Both the position numbers and the translations under genes were made by a program. Positions 34,331 to 47,633 of a stretch of 64,000 nucleotides of DNA are shown piece by piece. This DNA is from Eretmocerus hayati. Lineage: Eukaryota; Arthropoda; Insecta; Hymenoptera; Aphelinidae. Every line of letters starts with the position of its first letter. Within the stretch, counting starts at the first letter, position 1. The stretch is from NCBI GenBank assembly GCA_029851415.1, contig CM056742.1, forward strand, positions 150,851,121 to 150,915,120, written 5' to 3'. The notes beneath the pieces are model-generated. The model made no database searches. It was not told where the DNA came from and saw only the letters and a list, made by a program, of their open reading frames with translations.

Positions 34331-37300
34331 GAGCGAAAACCGATCCGCCCGTGAGTCAGACACTATTCCTTCATTGTCTGTGTAGGAATATCAAGAAACA
34401 GAACAAGAATAACACATTTACGCACAGACAATTAGTTGTTTCACTCGGTTAACATGTCTGGTGCAATTGCAACGATCACGGTAACTCTTAGTGGCTATAT
34501 TTTCCATAAATCGAATATGTTTATCACCCAGCGAAAAACAAGTAGGTCCCAATGATGAAACCCATAATCGCAAACGTGTAAACCAAGTGTTAAACAAAGA
34601 TTAATTAGGCCGATAGAGGAATCCATGACGATGAAAGCCCAAAAGGTCGTTGTTCGACCGATAAAGGTGAGAAATTAGCAGTCAAGAGGATTCTTACGAG
34701 TTATAGTCAAGTAGTCTAGGAACCGGAACTCATAGAAAGGAAGCGAGGAAGGGGAGGGGGAGAAGGAGCGATAAGGTGCAAGAGCTTGAGTGAAGCTAAG
34801 ACCTGCAAAATGACGGAAGGAAATGAGCGAGACGGTCGTTGCGATGTGGAGGCTCAAGATTTAGTTTTGCCGAGCGGGTTATAATGCGATTACCAAGCGC
34901 GCTGACTCAAATCGCATTAGCATTTGTGGAACAGTCTCGAATCGAGTTTGCGGACGAACGAAGCTCTTTCAACTCACCTCTATATAACTTCACATCTTTT
35001 GCCTCTGTCTCAGACGATCGAATTCCATTCCCAACGATAATCTCGAAGCGGATCGGAGCTGTCCACCATCATCCTGTTTCCATCCCGCAGATACTGGACT
35101 TTGCTCGGCTAATTTCCTCGAGAGCGCATGAAAATTGAAGATTAGCCCGCGATTAATCGTCCAAAGAAGCTTGCCTGCTTAGACGCATATTCTCATGAAT
35201 TATTCATCCTACGTTCCTGCGTCGTTCGCTACGCATACACTCTGAAATCAGTCACTAAATAATTCATTCGTTTGTTTTACAACTTGGCCTATATTTAACT
35301 TACATAACAATCTCATAGAAGCAACCTTTTTTCATGCAAGTCATACCGAGATTTGGTGAAGCAGAGTGATAAGACCGCGCGCAATCTTGGGAAGGCGGAA
35401 GAAGGAAACGCGATAGCTTGGCGTAAAATGTAGAGCGTTGAGAGTGTACCGTTGAAAACAGACACCCAACACTCGTGTTTGTTATCCCCTCTTGCATGAA
35501 AACAGCTGATTTTCTTCACCCCTTTTACTCTCTTTCTTTTCGCCACCTTTGAGCCCTTCGAGCAAGAGATTCTGTGCTTTCCCTGTCTCGCGCGGATGGC
35601 GTTGAATCAACCCTAGCTCGAGGCAACCTCTTGGCGTACACTTGGCTTTGTGCCTTTTTTACAATAGACAGACGCACTACTATGGTTGAGTGAGTGCATC
35701 GTGTTGCATACATCAGTGGATTTGATGCTTGGTCTCGTACTTCCTTTTTTAGAACGCCCACGACGAATGGAGTGTCATTCATTTCGAAATCTGGTGTGAC
35801 TATATGTATGACTTGGTCTAGAAAGAGAGGTGAAGATGGCATGAGAGGAAATTACGCCCAGAGTAATAAAGGGAAGGTGGAGAGGTAGAGACTTCTTCAG
35901 AGTGCAAAAGCACCTGTGCCTAGATCTCAACCTCAGACGAATGTCAAAGATATCGGTCCTAAATCATAATTTTCAATACAACCTAACCTCCTCCCGGCAT
36001 TCGCGGTTAATGTGTACATCAATAATTCCGTGAATACTGGAACCAGGGATGATGAAACCTTAATCTCATGAGGTTGAAGGGTTATATCAATGAGTTGATG
36101 GCAAATGATGGAAAATGGTGAGATATTTTATAGAAAAGGTATCATTTATGCGTAGATCTCGTAAATTTTATTCGTGATAGAACAAGTGGGCACTGTATTT
36201 GTGTCAATTCACTGCAAATTTGGGTACAGGATTCAAATTCCAGTTTGATAAAAAAATGTTGTATCATTTTCGTCTGGGGCACTCGGCAGTTGAAGTTACT
36301 GATTAGAACTCTGGGACAAAATGTACGTGCTCACCATATACACAAAGAGTGGTCTTTGGGCTCTTATAGCAAACTGACCCAATCCCTAACGAGCTTCTTG
36401 GTGGTGCTACACACACACATACACACAAAAGCCGAAAAATGGAAAAATCATTTCACAGGGACTTGACATTTAGACCCCTTTTTTGATGATAATATTTTTG
36501 GGTAGCGCTGAATCAAAAAACTTATGATTGTGTCAGAAAGAGCACAAAAACATACGTCGAAAATGATCTTTGCGGTTTTTTCCTCGAGTATTTTAAGGCT
36601 TTGTACAAGCCGGCACACATTATTTCGCTGTTTCCACAGAACTACTCATATATAGGTTGATCGACATTATAGTTTATCAACAAGGGTCAGATGGGGTTCT
36701 ACCCCAAGACTCCAATAAATTTATGTCTATGGATCTATCTATCTTAGTAGGTGTTCATTTTGGTGCTTGGAACTCAGGCCTTGATTGAAGATTGAATCCC
36801 CTTCTCTTGGGCCTTTTCAACCATACTCTCCATCTCATCTGATAATGTCGAGATTATCTGTCTCTTTCCTCAATCTTTAGAATTCTTCTCCCGGAGGCAA
36901 CCTTGATTTCAAATGTTTATGGGATTCTGATTGCTTGGGGTTAAGCCAGATGAAGAATAAACAGAAATTTGAGTCATTACATTAATAATGTCAGCCCAAA
37001 TATGTTGCTCAGCGATCTTGGAGTTGTTTTAGAATACTAAATTCGGATCGAATTGTCACCAGAAACTCATGTCTCATGGTCTTCAACAACGTTAAAGAAT
37101 GTAGAACAGAACTGCGATCACAGAACCATGGTACAGTGTACTCAGAGGCACGTAGCATTTCAAGAAACCGCGAATAGCCAAACCCGTGAATGTCGGGACC
37201 GCGCATACTGACGGATGCCTGTCCTGAAAAGAAAATCCAAAGACTGTAATTATCTAGAAATGAATGAGAATTTATTTTCATCTGGATTCAGTGGCAAAGA

Positions 37301-38289
37301 AACTCAAACGCTTGTGAAGTCGTGATTTCCCTTACTCCATTGCAGGCATTATCTCATTGTTGTCAAACGTATCCTCATGGAAATTGAAAGTCCTGACTTT
37401 GCGTACTAGTCGTGGATGATCGATTTTGCATTTGGTTTTGATACTTCCCTACGATTTTTCCTTGAGAGTTGATGCCAAAATGAACGAAATGCACCCCCGT
37501 AGACCTTGCTACAATGTTCCTGGTCGATTCGTCAGTTTTTCGAAAAAACGCTGAGAATTAACTTTTTTTGAACTTCAAACAATTTTAGAGGACGCAAACA
37601 TTTTTTTCAAGATGGAACTCTGGGGAAACACCAATTTCGGTACGTACTTAAAAAAAAAAATTAGCGATGAGGTCTGCGGGGATCGTGCGCTCAATTTGAC
37701 CGAAATATGTATACTGGCCTGGCCCTTGTATATGTAAGATAGCTACGTAGATTTTGTTCTTGGACCTTTTCATGTAACTGGTCCTTTTGCTTTCTCAAAT
37801 AGAAAGGGTTGTATTCGTGACAAGAGATTATTCTCCAATTTTTTTTTCAAATCCATCTTTTATTCTAAAAATCTTCACTTAATGGGATTCAGCCTTAACC
37901 ATTATTTTCTCCTTGCCGAAATCTTTTGATTATAGGTCACCCTTTTCCCTCCACGATCATCCCCTCCACGCAAAACATTTATCTTTGTCCGCCATTGTCT
38001 GTATCTTTGTATGTTTGTGTCCGTATGTGCTTTACCCTATCTCCTCAACACTTTTAATCGATCCTTCTGAAATTTTCGTGAGTCATAGAGGACCACCTCA
38101 AGATGTGTTGCACGGACTTACACTTCATTGTGTCAAACAGTTCACCACTTATGCGTCTTAAACAACGAAAATGAGAAAAATTTCGAAAATTCTATTATTT
38201 CATTCACAAATATTTCTCCCCACAATTTTCATATCAATTTTTCTGTCACTTGGACACTCATTTTTGTCCATTCTCTCTCACTTGGTTAA
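34331..38289. other. 4 kb without a recognisable gene
   Basis: Contains a short (CA)n-type stretch (36412-36427) and several chance frames. Nothing has family features. Confidence 0.35.
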
Positions 38290-38667
38290 GGCCGTTTCGG
38301 AGTCTCGCGCGAAACGGGGTTACACTTTTTGCAATGGTTTTTCCGTTAATTGAGACGGGGTTGGTTGCAAATGACTTGGAATTGCTTTCGGAATGTGCCT
38401 CTGGTACGATCTGTGAGGATAAACGTCTCTGTCTCCCTCAAAACTCGATGTAAGATGCAAAGTCGCACTCTCTGAGAATCAAAATCGGAATACCTCTCGA
38501 TTCTTCGATTCCTCCTCAAGAGTGAGAGACGTTTATCCTCACAGATCGTACCAGAGGCACATTAGTGACGCAAGTCCGAGTCATTTGCGACCACCCCCGT
38601 CTCAATTGATGGAAAAATCGTCGTGTAAGTTGTAACCCCGTATTTGCCGCGAGACTCCGACATGGCC
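38290..38667. mobile_element. foldback element with GGCC..TCGGAGTCTCGCG termini
   Basis: The outer arms 'tcggagtctcgcg' and 'cgcgagactccga' are inverted. The inner arms are nearly identical ('cctctggtacgatctgtgag' near 38397 mirrored near 38533). High inner identity implies recent insertion or gene conversion between arms. No target duplication was resolved. Confidence 0.7.
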
Positions 38668-39266
38668 CTCATGTGTATTCCCTGTTTTTATTCATTTACA
38701 CGATTCAAATTATAAATCCTTCACCATGTCAAATAGAACCACTTTTTATTTTTTCCTCATACATTTTTCTGTATTAACCAATCGATCTATCATGCCAATA
38801 TCATAATTTTATTAGCTCACTCTAAATTTTTTCATGAAGTGATGTTAGAAGATATTTTTCAAAAACTGAATTCAATATTCACATTTTTCATTTTAAAGAC
38901 ACATAAGTCATATACTGTTTAATATAATGATGTGTAAATCAGTGCAATACATCTCAAGGTTGCCCACTAGGACTCATAACAATTTTAGAAGGGACTGAGT
39001 AAAAATATACATTCAAAGAGCTGGAGGTTTAAATATTTGGTGTGAATAAAGGATATCTCTCTATTGCAAATGACAATTTTCACTTTAGTCACAAGGAATG
39101 AAAATTGATATTCGTTAGTAATTGCATATTTAAAGTGTTTCACTTGAACGTATGGTCAGATTCCGCCATGAGAAAGCTCTCTGCTAATCTCTTTCAGCAG
39201 CGTTTTTAGTATGATTCTCCATCCTTCTTATTTGTTCAATCTGATATCTCATGTCATCACTACTTA
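38668..39266. other. intergenic, nothing recognised
   Basis: AT-rich sequence without a supported feature, ending at the TTA target duplication at 39264-39266. Confidence 0.4.
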
Positions 39267-39517
39267 CAAGGAGAGGTGCAACCTCGCGGAACACGGATCT
39301 TGATGAAACTTTGGGAATCATCTTGTTTTGGTGAAAAATTAAGGTATCTCCAAGGGTTTAATCCCATGGGCCTCCTATTCTCAGATACAGCTATGAAGAT
39401 TAGCATTGGCCAAATAGGCTCATGTTGAAAAACTTTATATATACTGACAATGCTAATCTCCATAGCTGTATCGAGTTTCATCAAGATCCGTGTTCCGCAA
39501 GGTTGGACTTCTCCTTG
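39267..39517. mobile_element. foldback MITE, copy 2 of the 3-copy family (internally deleted)
   Basis: It has the same termini as the copies at 669-997 and 41812-42140, and is flanked by TTA at 39264-39266 and 39518-39520. At 251 bp it is 78 bp shorter than the others because most of the inner right arm is missing: the sequence jumps from 'atagctgtatc' to 'gagtttcatcaagatcc'. Confidence 0.85.
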
Positions 39518-39520
39518 TTA

Positions 39521-40636
39521 GTTGGTTGCAGGTCATTGATTCTGGATAAGTTGAGTTTCACATATCACATAATGATACGTCACTCTACGTAGCCTCGGCT
39601 ACGGTAAAAAAAAAAAGCTTAACCATCTGAAGCAATAAACTGCAAGCTTGTTGATCAAATAATATTCAGAAGGTCCAGATTCACAACTTTTGTGACTTCT
39701 TGCTATCCAAAATTTGAAAGGATAGATTTACGAGAAATGCCGATCTAATATAATTCAGGGGGTGAAAAAAGGGCGTAACTGCCATTACGACCTTCCGCGC
39801 CACCGCTTTTTTGAGCCTCTGTACCAAGATGTATTCGGAAGGAGGGCGTAACTGCATTTATTCAAATTGCTGGTAAAAGCTCAGAGTCAAATTTCATCCC
39901 CCGGCTCAGGTTGGGCTATTTCGAGAATGCTATCTTCTTCGAAATAAGTCAGGTCAACTCGTCCAAATACGTCTCTGGCGGTTTTTATTAAGTTTTAATT
40001 GATTTTATCAAAATGACCGTTTTGCAATTACGCGCTTTTTCCACCTACCCCCTCAACTGAATTCTATGAGATAAGTAGTTAGGAGAATTAGAAGAATGAA
40101 ATTGAGAAATAAAACGTTCCAAGGTACTGTAGGGAGATAACAACGGGATTCCCAGAGTAAGCCACGGCCACCAGGAGTGAGAATACCCGCGGAAGGTATT
40201 GCAGTGGCTGTCTTACCATCGAGCGGTGAATGCACCCCGCCGACTTCTCTGGGGGTGGATGTACCCTTCATCGGTGTATTGCCCCCAACGATCTGATCAT
40301 CAGTTGTGCATATTGTATACCGCAATTACACTCAAAAGGTTATCTCGATTTTTGACACCTGAACCTCAGAATTCTTGATCTAATGATGGTTTTCAAAACT
40401 TACATCAAAGTGGTGATGGAAAATAAGTTGTGCTATGCAATTCGCAGAATTCTGTCTAGGTTGATTCGGAACCTGTATAATAGGGAATATTCTTGATCAG
40501 AAACAAAGTAGAGATGACATAATACTATCAAAAATTAATTCCTGTATTTGAAGCAAAATTGAATGAGCATAATGATGTCTTCATTTCTTGATAATTGAAT
40601 ACTGTTGGGACAGCATCTCGATTATCATTCCGATCG
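39521..40636. other. intergenic, downstream of the SV2-like gene
   Basis: No gene recognised. A loose inverted similarity around 'gggcgtaactgccatta' (39772) and 'gggcgtaactgcattta' (39846) is in fact a direct repeat of about 20 bp. Confidence 0.35.
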
Positions 40637-40680
40637 TTTATTGTAATTACATAGTCCTGGTTGTCCAACAAATATTTATT
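40637..40680 (-). terminator. candidate poly(A) signals of the SV2-like gene
   Basis: Two minus-strand AATAAA hexamers (40637-40642 and 40675-40680) lie about 350-390 bp after the stop codon at 41031-41033. No other gene end is nearby, so they are the best candidates for 3' processing. Confidence 0.45.
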
Positions 40681-41030
40681 GTACATTTTATGTATTATTT
40701 TGTACATTCTACGAACCATGATACATACTCATCATTCACTCACAATTTGAAAAATATCAGATTGCGTAAGATGTCTCTGTTCATACCGTCCTTGACAATA
40801 ACTGCTCATTGAATAGATTAAGACTACTCTATAAGCTCTCCAATCTACTTCATCTATCTGATTGTCGAAGATCTAAGAGCCTGCATACAAATCTATCACA
40901 GGAATTAAGGCAGTCAATTGCTCTCAATATACTCTCTAACTAGATTCATTCGATATGTACACAATAACAATCATCCGTTGAAACGTTAGAGTTGCTCAGG
41001 CAGAATTCGTAAACAAGCTTTGGAGAATTC

Positions 41031-44000
41031 TCATGCTTCTGAATCATTTTTTCGGTACTTCTCTGGCATCCCAGTTTCAACATTCTTTCGCTCCTTCTCA
41101 ATTAATAATATTGGCAACAACGAGCAAACTAGAAATTAATTACATGATGTCAAATTTAAAATGTACTCCGATAAAAGAGACACTTCCGGCTGAATTCATT
41201 CTTACCTAAAGTGACACATCCGAGACCCAGAAAAGCAGCCAAACAATTGAAATCCAACACAACAGAGAATATCACATTTGCTACAGCACCACTAAAATTT
41301 CCAACCACATTCAACATACTTGCGCTGGTTGACCTGAAACAATGATTTTTCACCAATCTATTCTGCTCACTTTCAATTTTGAAGTGTATGTGTCAATCCT
41401 TGAAATTACCTGAGGTGTTGCGGCATCTTATCGATATTATAGGCTAATATTGTGTTGCCCACTACTCGAGACCCAACAATAACGATTGCAACCATAACCA
41501 ACATGTACGGTATTTTTAAGGCCCAATTGGCAGTGAAACATCCGATCGTGGAGAAGAAGAACATCAACACTGTGGAATAAATAATGTTGAAGAAAAACTC
41601 TATACATTATAATCGATTGGAGAACAATCAATCATTCAAACGTATCACAACCTCAACTGTATTATGGAAAGGGTTGACTGTGAAGTTAAATCACGAAACA
41701 GTTTGAAAAATAGACAGACAATGCAGAAATATTGTATGTCTTCATTCAGAAATCGTATTGTGCGTATAGTCAGAAAATCTGCATGTAGTTGAAAAAATGT
41801 TGAAACACTGACGAGGGGAGCACCAACCTTGCGGGTCCTGGATCTTGACGAAACTTCGGGAATCTTCTTGTTTTGGTGAGAAATGAAGGTATCTCCAAGG
41901 GTTAAGTCCAATGGGCTTCCTATCCCAAGACCCAGCTATCGAGATTAACATTGTTCATATAGGCCCATGTTAAAAAGGCACGTATATAGATATACTAACA
42001 ATGCTAACCTCCATATCTGTATCTCGGGATAGGAGTCCCATTGGACAAAACCCTCCCGGGTACTTCCATTTCTCACCAAAACAAGAAGATTCCCAAAGTT
42101 TCGTCAAGATCCAAGACCCGCAAGGTTGGTGTTCCCCTTGTGAGTGTATTTCAATTTAATTTCTGAGTCACACGTAAAATCGGTTGTCTGGCCCATTGAA
42201 TGGATAGGCTATAATTTTCATACAACAAATCATGTGAAAAAATATTTGGTCTGATGTTGTAATAGCTTGGTGATTAGTTGATTCGTTTCAGTTCATAGAT
42301 CAATATCACGAATCAGAATCTACTAGTAAATAAATATTTTCCTTGAAAGTTTCCTTTATGAAAAATCACATACTTATCACAATGAGCTTCTTCCCCTGCG
42401 TAGTTGCTATGAGACTGAAGAAGAAACCAAAAGTCACTGCCGATGTAGCAATTATTGTGGAATTTATGTATACAGCAGATTCAACATCAGGCTAGAATCA
42501 AAAATATGCAAGCCGAATCAGCTGAAAATTCTTACGATAACCTCATTTTAGCCCTTAAAAACGTTCTTATTGCCAAGTATAATACATGCTATAGATGTTT
42601 GAAACGAGTTGGAGTCGCTAAATCATCATGGAATGAGACATCTCATTGAAAATATCCGTGACACGATGGCTAAAATGTATTTGTTATATTTGCCAGTAAC
42701 GAGAAGATATTATCATATTTCTACACGCAGCCAATTGACTGGGGTTCTCAGAATTTTAGTTATTCGAGTTCCAAATCTGGTACCTCATTCAAGATTATTC
42801 AGATTCAAGAAAAAATTCGAATGATTATCTTCATCATTAATACGAGTGCAAAAACACGAGATGAAGTTCAAGGAAATAAGCTTCAATTACTCACCAAAGT
42901 GTAATCACATCGCGTATGGTCAATCTTCTGTATTCGAGGGAATATCATCTCACACATTGTAATGAGCTCATCTTTTGGATAATACTTTTGTACCAAAACT
43001 CGGAAATTGTTCAGCATAACCCATATTGGAGGCACCCACAGACGCATTACGTGAAATCTAATATGCCAGTGAGTGTTCCATCGATTACCTCAATGGTGAA
43101 AAGAATAGCTAAAGACTCTGATTACTCACCCAGTCATGCTAGCACACTGAAGAAATAGTAGGGTAGAAATTGTTCTCAAATTATGTTTTGAAAATAGTTC
43201 TTTCAATTTTGCCTGTGATTCTTGTAATTTATTCTTACAACTAGCACTCAAGCTCATCTGTTCTATCTCAGAAGGAAATTCTGGAATCTTGAAATAAAGA
43301 GAGTTGAAAAATGATCCATTACATTGAGTAGAGAAGGGTTGACATACTCATAGTGTTGATTTAATGTCTACCGAGTATTCTTCAACTGGTCTCCAGTTGT
43401 TGAGATTGTACATAGCTCGTAGTAGTTGTGATGCCTCGCGTTTTTTGCCTCGAGCTATTAAATGCTTTGGGCTCTCTGGCAAAAGACACACCATGAGTAA
43501 ACCAAAAATTGATGGGCTGGCACAGATCAGCAAATATACTCGCCATGTTGGATAAATATTATTGTAAATTGTGAAATGGAACCAAGGTGTACGGAGAAAC
43601 AACGTTGCTGCCAAAGCTGTGAAGTGAATGTTGAAATTTCGTCCTATATTCCTTCGATGGGTTGTGTACAATTATTTTAGATAAATTATTGACCGTCCGT
43701 CTTGATAGTCCTCGAAAATAAATGACATAAACCTTGTCACACGGTTATACGAAAAGCGGGTACCCAGTATACTGGACAGCTCGAGGGACAGACGCGACTT
43801 TCAATATATTGTGATGACTTTTGGAGAGACCGGCAAAAAATCTGAAAAAGTTCAGGAAAGTTCCTGGGCCCGTATTCTAAATTCTGCGGTAAAATTTTCC
43901 GGCAAGTTTTACCGTAAAATTTGCCGGCATCGGTGGAGCTCTGTCGGTAACCTGTAAAATTTGTCGCATTTGATGCAGTTTGCCGTTAGGGCTTGCCATG

Positions 44001-46427
44001 TTTGCGTTGCCGATGGCGTTTGCCATAAAAAACATGGCAAATCGCGACGGCAAACTGCAGAAAATGCGTCAAATTTTACAGGTTATCGACAGAGCACCGC
44101 CGATGCCAGCAAATTGTGCGGTAAATTTTGCCGGAAAATTTTACCGCAAAATTTAGAAACGGGCCCTGAGCGTCTAGCAATGATATTAGCACACAAATTA
44201 TCCTCCAGAACGTGTTCATTTCCGAAAAAAGGAAAGAAAAATGGAAAATTTCTCGATTTTCTAATTTTTGTGTTTTTCACCATTTTGAGACTAGTACTCA
44301 ATGTTTCAAGCATTGAAATGCCATTCTGGAGCCTGGGAGCTGTTCTGCAGTGAGCGGGTTGATAGGTAATTGCTATGTCACATATTGCAGCAATTTCATG
44401 CGTATGAAAGGAACCAACCTGCAGGCATTATGATGGAAGCTGCAGCTAGCAACCCAGCCCATCTGCCGAAATTTTTTTGATACTTTGAGTCATGGAACTC
44501 GGATAAGAACGTCATAACAACAGACAGTGGGCCAGCAATCCTGTAACACACAGGGGATTTCATAACGTATCATAATTGAGAATCTAGCTTCATTATCCGA
44601 GCAAAAATATTTCAACTCACACTAATCCACTCACAAACTTCAGAGATGTAAATTCGTGAAAAGATGTCGCATGCAATTGTAACATATTGCAAGTCACTTC
44701 TATCAGCATCCCAGAGATGAGAATATTCCTCTTTCCCATACGATTAGTGATGCAGTCTTGTAATACAAAATCCCATAAGAGACCAGCTATTGTCATGCCT
44801 AAACGGAGAAATCGAGCCTTGCAAGAGCTTTGACAAACCGATGGAAATCAGTTATTGACGTAAATATTTTACCTAAAAACACAGCCGCTAGGAGAATGCC
44901 CCTTTTCAACATTGTCAGCTCAAAAATGCATTCTGTAGAGTTGATAATGAAAGCTGTTGATGTGGTATCCACGATGCATGTCCATGCCACCGGTAGAGCA
45001 GCAAATAAGAGGAAGATATTGAATAGTCCATACCCTTCAAGAGAAAAAGCTTTTTGTATGGTTGTATGGTTCATGCATTTTTCCAATCCTCCATTGAAAC
45101 AGTTTTCTTCAAAATCTCTTATGGGGAGAAAGTAGTATCACAAGGAAAGAGTCCCCCTTCTTCGTCAAATTCTCAACTCTATCCAAATGTTCAATTCCCA
45201 TGGTTGAAATTTAAGAACCGGAGGAGAACAGGGAAGAAATATTGAGGCTCTGCACGCGTTCCGCAGGCCCTTTGACATTTGGAAGTGAATGTTTTTGAAC
45301 TTCGAAAAAAGCTATTCAGCTTTTCTGATTGAAATTTTATATACCCCATGAAACACAAGAATATCTACATATCTATGAAAACTGTTGGGATGAGACTAAT
45401 TCTTTGAACAAATTCGTTTCTGGTTCACAGGTATCTGATCTTGATTGCGAGGAAAATTGTCAAGATTTCATTAGCAATCGATGATGGGATAAGCTCAAAA
45501 CGAATAATGCCACAAATTGTCTTATTCTAAAGGATCAATGAAATTTGTATATCTGATTGCACTATTCTTCAGTTTCTATCGAAAAAATTTGCCATGACAG
45601 GCAGGCTTAGCTTGCCCTTTTCAGAAACTCAATCTTGTGAATTCACGTTAGTTTGAGAAGAGAAGGTTGGAATTGACAGTGATTTTGACGGTTGACTAAA
45701 ACTCCACAGAACTAGTCTTTTCGATTTCGCTTCTAGTTCACCCGAGTCACAAATCTAACAATTTCAGTCCATGGAGGTGAGCAATTACATCCTAAATTGA
45801 GAGATACTTAGTTTCAATACATGAAGATGTACCACCAAGAGTCAATAGAAATTGTCATACTAATCTTGAGCGCAATCAGTTGAGCGTCCGGATCGAACAG
45901 CCTGACGAGCTCTCGCTGCCCGCCAAAGCGCTCATCAAGTTGTTCGATCCGGACGCTCAATTAAGTCTCAAAGAATTGTCTGAGTATCTGCTGCCTTACC
46001 CACAATAGCAAATGGAAACTATTGCGATTTCAGAAAATTTCATTCAATCATCGTATAAAATTTTCTAATTCAATGTATTCATCAGTCAGTTTACCTGTAG
46101 ATGCGATAACTTTCTCATAGTTGCAGTCAGCTTTCGGCTCGGGAGTGCATACTTTCCCTGTGAGAATGATTAAACTCATTTTAGATAATCCATCACCAAA
46201 CAACTCAACTTCTAGACATCATTGCAAACGAATATAATGAAACAATCACTTGTATGCAGATTGAAGACGACACAGTTTCAAAAACATTTCTCATTATATC
46301 GCGAGTAGTTTCAACTCCTATTCTGTAAAAAATCCGGCGCCAACACAACCCAAAGTCAGAACTAAAGACACCACATCTCACCTGCATTATAAGATTCACC
46401 ATTTTTGTGAGGTTTGTCGGTGCTCAT
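41031..46427 (-). CDS. SV2-like major facilitator transporter, 12 exons
   Basis: Twelve coding exons with GT..AG junctions and compatible phases: 46427-46382, 46157-46095, 45034-44873, 44798-44621, 44540-44419, 43616-43372 (or -43348), 43287-43130, 43057-42895, 42491-42374, 41569-41410, 41333-41206 and 41128-41031. They give about 546 residues from MSTDKPHKNG to KYRKNDSEA, the usual size. Residues 23-40 read PKADCNYEKVIASTGYGLF, the SV2 signature before helix 1. LLWDFVLQDCITNRMGKR fills the loop 2-3 MFS motif, and LPESPKHLIARGKK follows helix 6, as in SV2 and organic-ion transporters. Alternating hydrophobic exons fit 12 membrane helices. Invertebrate members form large families of plasma- or vesicle-membrane transporters; the substrate is unknown. 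Oddity: if exon 6 uses the strong GTATGT donor, a TGA lies in frame just before it (43348-43350). MITEs occupy introns 2, 5 and 9. Confidence 0.9.
41812..42140. mobile_element. foldback MITE, copy 3, in intron 9 of the SV2-like gene
   Basis: It has the same inverted termini and length (329 bp) as the copy at 669-997, flanked by TGA at 41809-41811 and 42141-42143. It lies wholly within the intron 41570-42373, so splicing should remove it. Confidence 0.85.
43348..43374 (-). other. alternative exon 6 splice donors and an in-frame TGA
   Basis: Reading the minus strand, exon 6 ends ..EEYSVDIKSTL then TGA, and the very next bases are GTATGT, a consensus donor. Using it leaves a stop in the mRNA. 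A weaker donor GTAGAC 24 nt upstream (exon end 43372) removes the stop, keeps phase 0 and gives EEYS joined to IPEFPSEIEQ. Either the upstream donor is used, or this allele is broken, or the base is an error. Confidence 0.6.
43866..44166. mobile_element. foldback MITE with GGGCCCGT termini, in intron 5 of the SV2-like gene
   Basis: GGGCCCGTATTCTAAATT at the left is mirrored by AAATTTAGAAACGGGCCC at the right. The arms (~140 bp) pair through repeats of 'gcggtaaaatttgccgg' and 'cagtttgccgt'. No clean target duplication is seen. It is non-coding and intronic. Confidence 0.75.
45880..45960. repeat. 81-bp foldback, in intron 2 of the SV2-like gene
   Basis: The first 20 bp, TTGAGCGTCCGGATCGAACA, are repeated inverted and perfectly at the end. 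The inner bases also pair in part ('gacgagc' against 'gctcatc'). GC-rich in an AT-rich intron, it looks like a mini-MITE. It would form a strong hairpin in the pre-mRNA. Confidence 0.65.
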
Positions 46428-46600
46428 TTCAATCCGCGAAGTGACCGCGAAGCGCACGTACGCGCGCCAAACTCTCAAAGACGAGTGACCGCCACTCGAG
46501 CTCAAGAATACACACAGACTGCAATTCTGGCGCGAAGCCGAGAGCTTTTGTCGCGCGATAGATAGCGTACCTACATCAGCTACGCAATTACGTCAATGGA
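46428..46600 (-). promoter_or_regulatory. CpG-rich 5' flank of the SV2-like gene
   Basis: Immediately upstream of the start ATG (46427-46425) the sequence turns GC- and CpG-rich, including 'cgcgaagcgcacgtacgcgcgcc'. No TATA box is obvious. It is the likely 5' UTR and promoter zone, based on position and composition only. Confidence 0.4.
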
Positions 46601-47633
46601 ATATCAAGCTGAAATTCACGCAAACTACTTACGCTAATATTCTCTATGTTCATTGAGTAGTTTGTTTTAACCCTTTGGAGATATCGAATTCCGATTATGG
46701 CTGCTCATACTGTTGAGTTCATTATCCACACCTGCCCACACCTTTATTTTACGAGTTTCCGCGGAATTTGGAACAGAACATTTGCAAATAAATACCTGGG
46801 TATGACTGTGTAAGCTCTTCAAGTATAGAGGGGGAGATGATTTCAAGCTTGAAATCTTCGAAAACTGCTATTGTCTAGGTTTTTATTTTTTGTCTGATAC
46901 CTAAACTGTTCACTGCAATGAACATTATTTTTAAGATCTGCTAGCATGTTTCACTTTGGAAATCCATTTAATACCTGGTGTATCTTTCGACGGGTTATGA
47001 CTGATATTTTCGTCTCACTGGTTAATGGCTGATGATATTCCGTACACAAACCCGCGATGAGAACAGCTGACGTTGAAAATCGGGAGAGAAATGGATGATT
47101 ATGAAAGTAATCCCTACATTGGTTATAAGATGAAAGAATTTTAATCACGATGTTACTCAACTATCTCCTGACAGTTGCCGAGTTTTTTCATCATCGTGGA
47201 TACTATTTTAATTTGTTGAAAGGAGACCCACGAAATGTTTAGCCTCGAACTGAGGACTGTTAATTTAGAAAAATCAGGAACTTCCTGATTTTTGAAGCTC
47301 ATTGACCTTGAGAGGAGACACAACACCACAGAGAATCTTCTCAACGCACGATCTTTTTTCAAAACTGCGAAATTAAACGGAATGTTATGACGCAAGCCAC
47401 ACGTGGCTATTGTCACAGTAGTATCTGTCGAGCGTGACAAATCAACGCTTACTCTAAATATGACTGCAATTACAGCAGATTTAGTTTCTAAACAAGGCCT
47501 CAATTTGTTCCGCATTTTCTAGAGCTTATGCTACTATTTATTAATGTCATAGTCAAAGGATCAAGCTAAGGCCGAAAATTCAGCGGAAGTGACCATTAAA
47601 AAAAAATTGAGACGATGTAACTTGATCCATCTT
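46601..47633. other. intergenic; minus-strand frames of doubtful reality
   Basis: Two overlapping minus-strand frames (47153-47515, 120 codons; 46951-47160, 69 codons) follow the larger unidentified frame. Their composition is Ser/Val-rich without a recognisable domain. They could be further parts of the same unit or chance. Confidence 0.3.
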
